Assembly: GCA_019279435.1 (NCBI GenBank)
Contig: JAAALK010000287.1
Location: 86,943,532-87,007,531 of the forward strand
Source of the DNA: Zizania palustris
Lineage: Eukaryota; Streptophyta; Magnoliopsida; Poales; Poaceae
Length of the DNA: 64,000 nt
Reading direction: 5' to 3'
The position numbers and the translations under genes were made by a program. Numbering within the stretch: position 1 is the stretch's first letter; every line of letters begins with the position of its first letter. The notes below the pieces were generated by a model. That model searched no databases, was not told where the DNA came from, and worked only from the letters and a program-made list of their open reading frames with translations. Positions 1 through 11,722 of the stretch are shown piece after piece.

Positions 1-726
1 CGAGCCGATGATCGTGGTGGGGATAAAGAAATTGTGAGTGAATAACGCCGATCAACCATAGGGCCGATGACCAAGGCAAAGCGATCGATATGAATGCTTC
101 ATCGAACGATGAGATAAACAATTTATGCATATGGGCCGATGAGCTTTCTCCGATAGCAGATAGGATACAATGTTGAATTAAAGATAACTTATCGGCTTGT
201 ACTCTGATAGAAATAAATAAAATATGCCAGAAAGTGCGTATGTATCATAAAAATCACCACAATAACTAGATCAAACCTAACCAAGATAGTAGCTAGTAAC
301 GATGAACTTAATAATACTTCAAAGTATCTAGCACACTTTATTTAGATAAATGGTGTACAACATGAAAAATATACAATAGAAAGAGATGTCGAACCTAATC
401 GATGAAGCCTCAGACTACCACACCTAAACCACATCAATCTAAGAGATCAACCTGATGCAGCCTTAGACCTATCTAATACACTGAGATAAACTGGCGATCG
501 TACTATTTCAGCAAGCACCTCAAGAGGTCAAATTGATGCATCCGTGAGGATACTAACCTAGTCGATACGATCGTCGGGGGTGCCGGGACTCACCTCTTCA
601 CTGGAGATCAGAACGATGCAGCCCAGCTTCGAGTGCCGAATCCTGTCGAGAAGCCAATGATGACGATGCAACGAGTAGTTGTTTAACAAGGTTGTGTTTT
701 TTGACCTAACTAATGATACATATTTA

Positions 727-1409
727 GGGTACCTTTGGTTTGGCTTCCGAGAGTAGTTTTTGCTTCCTGGAAGCCAAAAGTAAAACCAAAGGGCATATTC
801 CAAGCCAGCAGCTTTTAGTAAAAGCAGCTTTTGGTGCAGTAAAAATGTGAAAGCTCCTCCAGACCTGCTTTCTGCGGCTTTTGGCTTTTGGCTTCGCAAC
901 CATACAAAATTTCATAAATTGACATTTCAAATTTCATACAACCATACAAAATTATATAAATTGACATTTCAAATTTCATACAACCATACAAAATTTCATA
1001 AATTGAAATTTCAAATTTCATACAACCATACAAAACTTCATAAATTGACATTTCAAATTTCATACAACCATACAAAATTTCATAAATTGACATTTCAAAT
1101 TTCATACCATACAAAATTTCATAAATTGACATTTCAAATTTCATACAACCATATAAAATTTCATAAATTGACATTTCAAATTTCATACAACCATACAAAA
1201 TTTCATAAATTGACATTTCAAATTTCATACATCCATACAAAATTTCATAAATTGAATTTTTTACACAGCTCATAGCTCAAAGCAGCTTCACAGTCGTTTC
1301 AGCCAAATGACTTTCAACTTTCTCACAGCTAACATCCCACAACAGCTTTTCCACAGCCCACAGCCCACAACAGCTTTTTTCCACAGCCACAGCTCAACCA
1401 AACACACCC
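727..1409. mobile_element. Tourist-like (PIF/Harbinger type) MITE, 683 bp, inside the family-S LTR
   Basis: The element starts GGGTACCTTTGGTTTGGC and the reverse complement of its right end is GGGTGTGTTTGGTTGAGC, giving an imperfect ~18-bp terminal inverted repeat. It is flanked by TTA at 724-726 and 1410-1412, the usual 3-bp target duplication of Tourist/PIF-Harbinger elements. Removing one TTA and the element leaves the LTR continuous when compared with the uninterrupted copy at 4376-5466. The subterminal parts are rich in CAGCTTTT/AAAGCTG motifs. There is no transposase, so the element is non-autonomous. Its centre is a 42-bp minisatellite. Confidence 0.85.
897..1256. repeat. 42-bp minisatellite, about 8.5 units, inside the MITE
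   Basis: The unit is AT-rich (core ATACAAAATTTCATAAATTG followed by a TTTCAAATTTCAT box) and is repeated about eight and a half times with few differences. One unit near 1107 lacks 5 bp. Because 42 is a multiple of three, both strands stay open and give 14-residue peptide repeats. These open frames are a by-product of the repeat and I do not call them genes. Confidence 0.9.
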
Positions 1410-1628
1410 TTATTGTCCAGAGACTTGCCGTCCAAGTAGTGTATCCTCACCGATTTTGGATCATCTTTATCTTCTCTCACTTTTATCTCCATCGGCTTCT
1501 TCATATTCGGTCATGTTACACGTCATGGACGGGCTTCTTTGACCATCATTGACCAGACCTCTTTGACTTTTGTTTGACCACGCGACATCTTTTGTGGTCC
1601 TGAGTTTTACCAAATCTTGGCATTAACA

Positions 1629-4375
1629 CATGCCCCCAGTTTCGAAGCATTAAGGGGTAACCGATGCTTCAAAATTATTGGTCATCATGCCGGTGACGTT
1701 CGGCGCTCGGGACAATTACAGGAAGAGCACATCAGGTTCTACGTCGCCGACTTTGAGACCGCGTACCATGCCATCTTAGGGAGACTGTCACTTGCTAAGT
1801 TCATGGCGGTTTCCCATTATGCCTACCTAGTCCTCAATATTTTGAGACCAGGTGGAGCCTTCTTTTTGAAAGGAGATGTAGCCACCTCGCACACCTATGA
1901 GCAAGATAGTCTCACATTGAGTGAGGCCCTAGACATCTCTGTTAGAATGGAGGAGACACTCCAAGAAGCTAAGACTACGGCGACCGATGGACTCGAGATC
2001 ATGAGTCATACGCCATCGGCGATGACTTTGATGCCATCTCTGGTCAAATACAAGAGTATTCAGTTGTCGGACGCCGACCCCACCAAGACAGCCCTGATCG
2101 GGGAATCACTTGATCCTAAATAGGAAAGCATGCTCGTCAGCTTCCTTCGCTCCAATGCCAGCATATTCTCTTGGCAACCCTCCGATATGCAAGCCGTACC
2201 CCGGGAGCTAATCGAGCATGAACTCCACGTGAATCTAGCAGCCCAGACGGTCAAGCAAAACATGCGAAGATTCATAGAAGACCACTAGTAGGCCATCAAA
2301 GAAGAAGTAACTCGTGTTCTTGCTGCAAGATTTAAAAAAGAGGTCCAACACATAGACTGGTTGGATAATTTAGTCCTCGTGCGAAAGAAGAATGGTAAAT
2401 GGAGAATGTGCGTCGACTACACCGACCTCAACAAGCGGTGCCCAAAGGATCCTTTCCCATTGCCACGCATCGATCAAGTCATTGACTCAACTGCCGACAG
2501 CGCCCTTCTGAGTTTCCTAGATTGCTATTCGGGCTATCATCAGATCAGCCTAACGGAACAAGATCAGAACAAGACCGCCTTCATCACCCTATTCTGCGCC
2601 TACAACTACATGTTGATGTCCTTCAGCCTTAAGAATGCAAGAGTCACATACTAATGAGCCATTTAGTGTTGCTTGGCTAAGTAAATTTATCGCAATGTTG
2701 AGGCTTATGTTGATGACGTGGTTATCAAAACTACGAAGCCCCAAGATTTCGTCACGGATCTCCAAGAGACGGTAAACAACATCCGCAAGTTCCGGTGGAA
2801 ACTCAACTTGGAGAAATGCATATTTGGAGTCCCAACTTGGAAATTGCTCAGATTCATCATCAATTCTCAAGGAATTGATGCAAACCCTAAGAAGATCTCA
2901 GCAATACTGAGTATATCAAGGTCTAGTGATGTCAAGCATGTTCAACGTTTGACAAGCTGCATGACATCCCTTGGCCGGTTTATTTCGTGGTTGGGGGAGT
3001 GAGGAATGCCCATCTTCAAGTTGTTGAAGAAAGAGGGCTTCGCCTGGACGGAAGAAGCCCATCGAGCTTTCACCGACCTCAAGAAGTTCCTAACCTCTCC
3101 TCCGACTCTCACCGCGCCGACACCTGGAGAAGTACTTCTTTTCTACATCACCTCTACCACTCACATGGTTAGCACTGCCTTGGTCATCGAACGAGCTAAA
3201 AGAGGACTCACCTATCCTGTTCAACGACCAGTATATTTCGTATCAGAAGTCCTGGGGCCTTCAAAAATTCAATATTCCCAAGTGTAGAAGCTTCTGTATG
3301 TCATCCTAATCTCCGTGCGGAAGCTCAAGCATTATTTTCAAGCCCACTCCGTGGAAGTGGTTACAAAGTTCTCTCTTGGTTACATCCTTCGGAATCAGGA
3401 CGCCACTGGATGAATCACCAAATGGGCCATCGAGCTCCCTCAGTCTTGAAAGAGCGGGAGCTGGGATATTCCTGACGTCTCCTTAAGGTGAAAGCTTGAA
3501 GTATGTTCTCCGCTTGCTTTTCACCACATCAAACAATGCGACAGAATATGAAGCCGTTCTTCATGGTCTTTGCATCGCCATCTCCATCGGAATCAAGCGA
3601 CTGATGGTATATGGAGACTTTGAGTTGGTGATCATCCAAGTGAACAAGAACTGGTCCTGTGCTAATGAAAAAAATGGATGCTAATTGCCAACAGATCCGA
3701 AGCTAGAGGATAAGTTCAGCGGACTAGAGTTCCATCATATCCCTTGGGACAAGAACTCGGTTGCTGATTCCTTGGCGAAACTCAGGTCATCCCTGATGGC
3801 AATCCCTGACGATACCTTCCTGCAAGAATTATCAAAGCCATCCATCAAGGTTGAATAACCACAAAACTTAGAAAACAAAACTGCTCCGGTTGTCCTGGTC
3901 GTTACCAGCAAAGAAGAAGATTGGTGCAAACCATTCATTGACTTCATCCTCACCTCCAAGGTTCATCGAGATAAATACACCGCTATTCGGCTATATCGAA
4001 GAAGGAAGCGATTTGTCTTGATTTGGTCAGAATTGTAGAAGAGAGCTGCATTCAAAGTATTGTTGAAATGTGTCAACAAGGCTGAATGTTTGAAGATCCT
4101 AAAAGAAATACATTCTAGGACCTGTGGAAACCATGTTGGAGCCCGTACAATAGTAGGCAAAGCATTAAAACCTAGATTTTATTAGCCAATTGCTAATCTG
4201 GATGCTCGCCAATTAGTCCACAGTAGCAAAGGTTGCCAATTCTTCGCCAATCAACATTATCTCCCTGCCCAATCTCTCCAAACCATTCCATCCTCTTGTC
4301 CATTTGCATGCTGGGGGTTGGATATTGTTAGACCATTACCAAAGGCTCCCCAAGGGTATTATTGTCTTTTCGTGG
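1629..4375 (+). pseudogene. Ty3/Gypsy (Tat/RIRE2-like) pol remnant, part 1: protease, RT, RNase H, integrase start
   Basis: This is the decayed polyprotein of Gypsy element G1. Protease C-terminal sequence is at about 1690-2000 (DFETAYHAILGR motif), with a frameshift near 1715. Reverse transcriptase runs about 2200-2960: VRKKNGKWRMCVDYTDLNK at 2382, a FLDCYSGYHQI box at 2512, and the catalytic YVDD at 2706-2717. The RT-RNase H connection runs about 3000-3290 (AFTDLKKFLTSPPTL). RNase H follows at about 3500-3850 (NNATEYEAVLHGL; HIPWDKNSVADSLAK). The integrase zinc-binding region and the first catalytic Asp (WGLDIVRPLPKAP) are at about 4140-4360. Many stops and shifts break every domain, so it cannot make a functional protein. 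It stops at 4375, where a solo LTR is inserted, and resumes at 5472. Gag is missing to the left. Confidence 0.85.
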
Positions 4376-5466
4376 TGTTGGTGCATTTTTTGGTTACACT
4401 TTGACACACGTGTGGCCTGGGAGATCTTCTTAATTCCAGTGTAGGTCCTACAATCTTATAAAAAGGGTTTAAGGCATGCCAATCATTTTGACCCTGCAGC
4501 TGATAAGGAAACAGAGTGATGAACCGTGGAGGGGATAAATCAATTGTGAGTGAATAACACCGATCGACCATAGGGCTGATGACCAAGGCAGAGCGATCGA
4601 GAAGAATGCTTCATCATCCAATGAGATAGACAGTTTACGCATATGGGCCGACGAGCATTTTCCGATAGCAGATAGGATACAACATTGAATTAAAGATAAC
4701 CTATCAGCTTGTCCTTCGATAGAAATAAATAATAAATGCTAGATAGCGTGTTTGTATCATCAAAATCATCACAATAACTAGATCGGACCTAACCAAGATA
4801 GTAGCTAGTCACGATGAACTTAATAATACTTCAAAGTGTTGGGCATACTTTATTTAGATGAACGATATACAACATGAACAAAATACAATAGAAAGAGATG
4901 TCGGACCTAACCGATGAAGCCTCAAACTACCACACCTAAACCACATCAATCTAAGAGATCAACCTGATGCAACCTTAGAACTAGCTAATACACCGAGATA
5001 ATCTTGTGATCGTACTGTTTCAGCTAGCTCCTTAAGAGGTCAAATTGATGCATCCGTGAGGATACTAACCTAGTCGATACGATCATCAGGGGTGGCGGGA
5101 CTCACCTCTTCACTGGAGATCGGAACGATGCAGCCCAGCTCCGTGTGCCGAATCCCGCCGGGATTAACCTTGAGAAGCCAAGGGTGGTAATGCGCCGAGT
5201 AGTTGTTTGACAGAGTTGTGTTTTTTGACCTAACTAATGATACATATTTATAATCCGGAGACTTGCCATCCAAGTAGTCTATCCTAATTGATTTTGGATC
5301 ATCTTTATCTTCTCTCACTTTTGTTTCCATCGGCTTCTTCATATCCGGTCATGTTACACATCATGGACGAGCTTCTTTGTCCATCTTTGACTGGACCTCT
5401 TTGACTTCTGTTTGACCGTGCGACATATTTTGTGGACCTGGGTTTTACCAAATCTTGGCGTCAACA
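4376..5466 (+). mobile_element. Complete solo LTR (family S), 1091 bp, with 5-bp TSD CGTGG
   Basis: It begins TGTTGGTGC and ends GCGTCAACA, so it has the TG...CA ends and short inverted repeat of an LTR. The 5 bp CGTGG occurs at 4371-4375 and again at 5467-5471. There is no PBS, coding region or polypurine tract inside. Removing the LTR and one CGTGG makes the surrounding integrase reading frame continuous in phase. It is therefore a solo LTR left by LTR-LTR recombination after insertion into the older Gypsy integrase. It is the reference for the interrupted copy at 1-1628. Confidence 0.9.
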
Positions 5467-6216
5467 CGTGGCTTTTGACAAGTTCACTAAGTGGATTGAA
5501 GTGATGCCGCTGAAGACAAGCACTGCCAAGAAGGATGTAGAATTCATTGAATGCATAATTTACCGATTTGGAGTCTCGAATGAGATCATCACAGATCTCA
5601 GGACACAGTTCACAAGCAATGATTTCTGGGATTCTAATAAGATTGGTGCATCTAGGTCAAATATGCATCAGTTTCACACACAAGAGCCAATGGGTAGATC
5701 GAGCGCACCAACAGAATGATTCTGCAAGGGCTAAAAGCAAGATTGTTCGATCCTCTTCACAAGTATGGTGGTCGCTTGATGAAAGAATTACCTAATGTAT
5801 GGATTAGAATGCCCTTTTTCCTGGCGTATGGATTAGAAGCCATTCTCCTAGTGGATGTGTTGCATGAAAGTCCCATAGTTCTCCGGTATGAAGGTGTTAC
5901 CGAACAAACTCGATATGGAAACATCGATAGTCTCGAGGAGGCCTGACTGGATGCTTCGATTCAGACCGTTTGGTATTAGCAAGGCCTATGAAAGTATCAT
6001 GATCAGAATGTACATCAGCGTTCTTTCCAGATCGGGGATTTGGTCCTCCGCCGAGTCTAGTTCGCGGTCAGCTCCCACAAGCTTTCAGCCCCATGGGAAG
6101 GACCCTTCATCATTGCCGAAGTCACTCGCCTGTGATCGTGCCTCCTGATGCACGAAGATGGCCAAAAGTTGGTGAACTCCTAGAATATCGAGCATCTCAG
6201 ACATTTTTATCCTTAA
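5467..6216 (+). pseudogene. G1 Gypsy pol remnant, part 2: integrase core and C-terminal domain
   Basis: The integrase continues after the solo LTR in the same frame (DKFTKWIEVMPLKTSTAKK). The second catalytic Asp is in IITDLRTQF near 5585. The third catalytic residue, Glu, is at 5701-5703, just after an in-frame TAG at 5695-5697 in the conserved ANG.IER box. Downstream are the GLKARLFD, YGLEAILLVD and FQIGDLVLRRVQ blocks and a closing NSWNIEHLRHFYP-type end, with stop at 6214-6216. This order and the terminal block are typical of Tat-lineage (RIRE2-like) integrases. At least three stops and several frame changes make it a pseudogene. It has no chromodomain, as expected for Tat. Confidence 0.85.
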
Positions 6217-7657
6217 GCAAGATAAGTCTTTGATATTATTTAATAATAAAGATATTTGCTTCTTTGGGTATTATTCTCTCCTAGGCACGAATGCCTATGA
6301 TGTCTCCACTCTAGCTGAATAGTCATGATCCACTCTGACTTGGCTATTGTTGGTCCGCCTGAACACCACTGCTTTAGCCGAGTGGTCATGACTCGCTCTG
6401 ACCCTGCTATTACTGGCTTCCCGGAATTTTTTCCACTCTGCCGCATGGTCATGACCAACTCACACTCTTCACGAGTGTCAGTATCATCTATTTACCGTGC
6501 GTAGCACAAACAGTTCTGAGTTGCATGTACGCGGTTAAAATCCCTATGCAAAATGAACCCGATCTATGCCGAGGCGGTTGGGAACTCGCCCCAAAACTTT
6601 CTAAGTTCATTTGGTGGGCATGCTTTGCAATCGGGAAGTTGCGAGTGACTACTCTAACTATCTAACTATAGTATTTATGATCCACTCTGGCGAAGTCATT
6701 ATTAATGTCATTTGCCTGCTCGGTGGCTCTTATAAGCATTTTTCTTGTCTTCATCCCGACTACTATGATTTGCATTCGGCTACTCATGACACTGATTATG
6801 CTAAACAGCGTGCATGCGACCTAAGTTCCCTATGCTATACAAACCTATGATATATTGAATGAAGTCAATGTTAAATGCTACTTACAATCGAACGAACAAT
6901 AAAACTTGACAATGAAGGAATTTTTATTACATTTCCATGAGATGTACATATACAAGAATTTCTTCTACGATACTTTTTATCTACTCAATGGGGTTAAGAC
7001 TCCTCGGATGGAGCTCCTCTGCATACACGCTGTGCTAGAGCATTCCCAAGTCCGAGAAGCCCCGTGAGTCGGCGAAGCCATGTGAAGAATGCTTTTTAGC
7101 ATATTTTTCAACACATGCTCCCGACTAGCTGCGAAGATGCACATCTCTGATGATGCCGCCCAGACTACCGACGAGCCCTGGTGCGTCGATGAGCACACCT
7201 CACTGGCGCCGTCGAGAACTATGATGCCACCAGCTCCGGAGCCCTGCCAACGAGTCGAGGAAGATGTGCATCAGCAACGATGCCCTTCCTCTTCTTTTTG
7301 GATGACGACGTAAGGTTATCGCACGGGCTCGCCAGGCCCAGGCAGTGGTCGGAGAACTGCCATAAGGTCACCGCATGGGCTACAATCCCATCGCCAAATG
7401 CCATTGTCAGTGCTGCTACTCTCCTCTGAGTATTTGCAACACGACTCTGGTTGGTTTGCGAAGACGTTCTCCGGATGATCCTATAGAAGAAGTTATCAAA
7501 CACTTCAGTAACAAATAGCATGAAAGAATACAAAAAAACAGACGGCACTCACCAGAAGTCTAGGGGCTCCAGATAGCCCAATGTGAAGCTTTCATACCAA
7601 GACATCACAAGAAGTGCTTTATGCATGGATGTTGGGGAAACTGATGCCAAGAGCGCC

Positions 7658-7665
7658 TATTTATA
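7658..7665 (-). promoter_or_regulatory. Antisense TATA box in G1
   Basis: On the minus strand this reads TATAAATA in a GC-flanked context, the same form as the antisense promoters of family B. Downstream on the minus strand a CTGGTGAGTG splice-donor-like sequence lies near 7550. This suggests a second small antisense transcription unit running toward about 6980. The open frames there are short and I recognise no family. The TATA match is seen; promoter function is inferred. Confidence 0.4.
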
Positions 7666-8006
7666 GGCTGAAGCAAGGAGATTGAAAACAAATCGCTAAC
7701 CTCCCATTAATGATGAAACTCCATAAATGGCACATCAAGAATCACTCTGTATCGCGCTGGTCAATATCCACTTCCATGCATGCACAGTCAACATGACTCA
7801 TCACATCGCTTGAAAAGGCAAAGGGATGATACGATGTCTGGCGCACCTGACATTTCATCTCCATCAAAGACTTCATTAGGATTTATTCCGCCGGACGTCA
7901 CTCACCAAAATTTAGAGATTTTATAACCCCAACGCCGGCTACGCACAACTAAGTCTTTAATTCTCACCACAATTGGATACATCATTCAAATTCAATTTTC
8001 ACTAGC

Positions 8007-8225
8007 CCTTAAGCATTTCTTTTGGATCGGTTGCGGCCCTTCCACTTTGTATCCACGATCCGCCCTGGCTGAGTCATGGGAGACTCTATGTTCCTGAACG
8101 CTTAACGGTTAACTTTTTGGCTCTTAAGCGTTTTTTTGGATCAGTTGCGGTCTTCCCACTCTGTATCCACGATCCGCTCTAGCTAAGTCTTGGAAGATCC
8201 TCGTTTCCCGAACGATTAAATAGTT
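8007..8225. repeat. Two-copy ~110-bp tandem repeat in the G1 spacer
   Basis: Two successive blocks share the order CTTAAGC...TTTTTGGATC.GTTGCGG, TGTATCCACGATCCGC and a diverged AAC/GATTAA box. They are roughly 85% alike by eye. There is no coding potential. Confidence 0.65.
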
Positions 8226-8529
8226 GCCTTTTCGTCTCTTAAGTTCTTCTCGGATTATGACAATCGTTCGATTTCTGATTGCTTAAGAGTCGTCTTCTTT
8301 TCTCGACTGGTTCTTTGTGTCACCTTACGAACTATACATGACGCCGATGACTCGAAAAAGCGTGCACATGGCCTAAGTTTCCATACACTGAAAATCCTAA
8401 GCTATATCGTATGAAAAAAATGTCACAAACCAGTCAGACTCCATGCAAAAAATACAAAGTGATTAAAGGCAGCAATACTTTTAGCATGTTCATGTCTTGC
8501 AAATATATCACACATATTTTTTGTTCACT

Positions 8530-10600
8530 CGGTAGGTGCAAGAGGATAAATCTTGATATTTGAGATCAAGGCTTCGACAGTCTCCTTGACCTCAGCATGG
8601 ATGCGCCTGACATCAGACTCGTTGATGTGCGCTAGCCACCCTACTCGAATATAATTCAGTCAAGCGGTCAGATAGAACGCCTGAACGATCCCGAGTACAT
8701 GTATGGCTGCCATCCTCATGAAGTCTCGAGTCATCTTCCTCAACTATTCTTCAACACCCTCGAGTCGAGCCAGCGACTCCTTCACCGACCACTCTGAGTT
8801 TGGAGGCTCATCGTCAATCATCCGGACTAGCTTCTCGTCACTCGTCTGATAAACATCCAAACGCCTCTGAGTGCTGGTCAGGCACTGCTGCAAGTCAACA
8901 AATTGAGCCCCCACTCGACGATGAAACTCTATAAAGAAAAGCACGTTTTTTAGAGCACATATATATTGATAGAATTTGCCAAAAAGGAAGAAGCTTCTAA
9001 AAGAAGTTCATACTATTGTACTCACCAAGCCATTTCTAAGTGGAAGCCTTTGACTGAGTGAGCTACCTTTTCATCTCCTCCAACTCAGCCAAAGCTGCAT
9101 TCCTTTCGGTTGTGGCCTCTTCGACCGACTAGTGCGCCTGATTGGCGACTGCCTCAAGACGCTCTCCACACACCGACAGTTCTACAAAAGACAAATGCAA
9201 TTCATGGTCAGGTCATCATTGACAAAATACTAAAGAGGTAGCAAATTTACCAAGGGACTGGAGCTCGAGCTTCTTGCGAAGAATACTATTCTCCTTCTCC
9301 AATCGCCTCATCTCTCCATCCTTCCACCTCAGCTCGCCATTCTTGAGATCTAGTTGGTCTCCCAAACGGCCGGCAAAATCGTGCAGTTGCTTGAGTCAGC
9401 TCACACGATGAGGTACACACATATTTTACAGGAAAACTCACCAGGATCCTTCGGATATAATGCCGGAACACATCCTAACACTGCCATGTTCCCCGATCAC
9501 TGTAGGGCTAAAGGATGCACAGGGGACCATGCCGCACTCCCAACAGCGACAGTGGGAGTGGATGGCTCCATCCCTGTCACCGCAACCTCCTCCGTGGCCA
9601 CTTTGATGGCCGGCGGCAGACCTCTCTCATCCTCCTTCGCTACCACTCTAGTGGCCGGTGGTAGATCTTTCCCGACCAACTTGATGAAGGAGGCCTTGAT
9701 GCTGACATATCATTTAATGGCGGAATTTCGCCATCCAGCGGCGCCGCACCATCAACTTCCACCCTCAGGGGAGTTAGAGACCTTCGAACCTTAGGTGGTG
9801 CTAGCGCCACCACATAGACCACCAAGTCGGTGGTCAACACTCCGACGCTAGCCGCCCTGACCAGATTTGGATCGGGCAGCAGCGATCCATCAGCGCTGCA
9901 GAATGAAATTTGAAGGCAACTATTAAAAGTAAATCGAGAAGACCAAATACCTCTTGACACCCTTACCATGTCGTCCGCCCAAAGACCAGCTTCATCATGC
10001 TCAAACTAGGACCCATGCCTAGAACAAAACCAAATGTCGGGGCTAAGAAGCGGCTGGTGGCCACAAAGGTGAAGGAGGAAGTGGGGTGGACACAGACAAC
10101 GACGACACCGTCACCTCACCTATTGCATGTTCCCCCTCAGAAATCTCCGAGTTGCCGCCCGCCTCTCCGACGAAAGACGAAGGGACCTTTGGACGTCCCT
10201 ACGCTATCTTCTTGCTTGCCTCCGCCCTGCTCGAACTTTGAGTCGATGGCCGATCGGGCGAGGCCTCCGCTGACTTCTTCAGCTTCTTCGCCCGAGGGGA
10301 GAAAGTTTCCTTTCTCTTCCTTTTCTGCCCGAAAGCGTCATCGTCTGGCCTGACGTCTTTCTTCCCCACTGGGTGAGGATGCTCCGACAGTGGTGGCAGA
10401 GAGATGAAAGCAGCACAACTATGCACCATTAAGGGTTAAAGCTTGAAGAACAACATACAATCTCTAACGACATCATCAAAGAAGAGAGATATTGTTACCA
10501 CTGGTCAGGGAAAGCTGAGTTTGAAAGGCCGGTGGTAGGTGATGTTTAGGAATAGGGAGCTACGCTAGCCGGCAAATTCAAAATTTCCTCCCTAAGCCCA
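8530..10600 (-). pseudogene. G1 antisense gene remnant, C-terminal part (coiled-coil exons)
   Basis: On the minus strand several exon-like pieces encode a charged, coiled-coil protein of the kind found antisense between pol and the 3' LTR of Tat/RIRE2-type Gypsy elements. They are a Lys/Arg-rich piece at about 10430-10199 (KRKRKETFSPRAKKLKK, a likely nuclear signal), a Pro/Ala-rich piece at about 9970-9640, heptad-like coiled coil at about 9400-9250 (RRLEKENSILRKKLELQ) and about 9180-9050 (ERNAALAELEEMKR), and a C-terminal piece at 8944-8540 (HRRVGAQFVDLQQCL...). Intervening AT-rich spacers look like introns. Stops and frameshifts occur in all pieces. The N-terminal part lies across the large insertion at about 35990-35160. 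The family resembles plant 'putative gypsy-type transposon' proteins; that assignment is from memory and moderate in certainty. Confidence 0.55.
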
Positions 10601-10628
10601 AGACCCATGCGCGTGTGAGATCATAGAT

Positions 10629-11228
10629 CATTACCTTCTTGCACAAGACGCGCTAGGTGCTGCGGAAGAAGATGTCGAAGTAGTGAGTCAAGCCTATCCT
10701 CGTTTCGTTCTTGTTGTCCACCGACAATCCGATTGGTGACGACGACATAGTTGTTCACGTGAAGAAGTTCACGAGCGTCATTTTTGGAGCAACACCTCCA
10801 TGGTATCTACACGTACAGGGATAGAGTTCCTCCCATGGCAGTGTGCTAGCACCGCACGTGAGGGACAGGAAATCCTCGCTCTCAAAAATTGAGACCTAGA
10901 AAGGGAGGAGAGGAGTCTATGGTGGCTAGGTCTAATCTATGCTTATTGGTTCTTCCAAGACCTCCTCCTCATCTCTTTATATAGGGCTAAGATCCCCTGG
11001 TCGTCCACATCTCGAAACCACAAAATTGGTTACAACTAATTCGTGTCCGTACCAAATCCAATCTATTTGCCCACGTCGAAACTTCTGATCCTGGATCGGA
11101 ACTTCTGACAGGGTATTTTAGGTCTCCTGATTCAGTACGACACGCAACAGATCCAATCTTTTTTTGCCCACCTCGGAACTTCTGATTCACATATCAGAAC
11201 ATCCGATCAATACAATTATCTTCGATTC
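10629..11228. repeat. ~600-bp direct repeat X, left copy
   Basis: This segment is about 88-90% identical by eye to 34508-35109, in the same orientation. It contains a TATATAGGG box (left copy near 10978) and repeated TCGGAACTTC/TCAGAACTTC motifs as seen in grass LTRs. It ends exactly where the inverted family-B LTR begins (11229). It may be the LTR of a further element (X) lying in the G1 antisense gene. Its true ends could not be fixed. Confidence 0.75.
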
Positions 11229-11722
11229 TGTTGGTGTAAAAGATTATGCTAACAGGTTCTCGAAGATTAAGAACTAACAAACGAAGAGTTTGTGAAGCGG
11301 ACTATTTCAAGCCTTCGAATAGGATAATAGCTCGAAGTAGTTCGAAGTTGTGTATTGAATAACTAAGTATTCGATTCCTATTACAGGGTGAGAATGGGGG
11401 TATTTATAAGTAAAAATCTTAAGGAAAATACCTTTTTACCCCTCAATTACAACCGACATAGTGGAAACTATTTTGGTACCCCTAATAGGGTTAAAATGGT
11501 AAAAGACTAATCTAATTAGAAATAAGATAAGTCTTCCATCCTCACTGCAGATAAGCTCTCTCAAGATTGAACTTTCAAAGTTATACTCTGAACAAAAGTC
11601 TGGACGGATTCTCCGAGCTTGATCATACACGAGGCCGAAGTTAAGTCTTGGACTTCGGTCTAATAAATTGTCTTTGTCTTATAACTTTAGAGACCGTGGG
11701 GATGGAGTATTTTTCCCCAATA
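11229..11722 (-). mobile_element. Family-B Tat-like Gypsy LTR, minus orientation (494 bp)
   Basis: Reverse-complemented, it matches the other family-B LTRs at 34013-34507, 47077-47571 and 49718-50209. It carries the terminal block TGTTGGTGTAAAAGATTATG, the inverse of the ...CTTTTACGCCAACA terminus, and at the other end a diverged ...TTTTCCCCAATA. It is followed by GTAGCCCCTCGAATACGC, the inverse of the polypurine-tract region that precedes 3' LTRs of this family. It is therefore the 3' LTR of a minus-oriented element. Confidence 0.85.

Larger units (their letters stand above)
1..1628 (+). mobile_element. Solo-type LTR (family S), 5' end outside the window, interrupted by a MITE
   Basis: This stretch aligns with the complete solo LTR at 4376-5466. 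It matches from about position 7 to 723 and again from 1413 to 1628, and ends in the same ...TTAACA/...TCAACA terminus. By comparison, about 130 bp of the LTR start lies before the window. The two matching parts are separated only by the MITE at 727-1409. Directly after the LTR comes protease coding sequence of the host Gypsy element. There is no primer-binding site, so this is more likely another solo LTR or truncated insertion than the 5' LTR of the neighbouring pol gene. Its left target duplication cannot be seen. Confidence 0.75.
6217..8520. other. G1 spacer between pol and the antisense gene; no supported coding gene
   Basis: This is about 2.3 kb of the long 3' region typical of Tat elements. 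I see no convincing protein in it. It contains repeated blocks with GTCATGA and a CACTCTGAC/CGCTCTGAC pair (6320-6460), an antisense TATA box at 7658-7665, and a two-copy tandem repeat at about 8007-8225. Confidence 0.6.

Noticed and set aside
897..1256. CRISPR-like direct repeat array
   Set aside because: Units are contiguous without unique spacers, the context is a plant MITE, and there are no cas genes.
815..1275. Open frames on both strands with a 14-residue repeat
   Set aside because: They arise from the 42-bp minisatellite in a MITE; the unit length is a multiple of three, so any frame without a stop in one unit stays open.
1..5466. The two family-S copies as the 5' and 3' LTRs of the Gypsy pol between them
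   Set aside because: The second copy splits the integrase and has its own 5-bp duplication. The pol continues beyond it to 6216, and a RIRE2-like LTR is found in the right place at 35999. No PBS follows the first copy.
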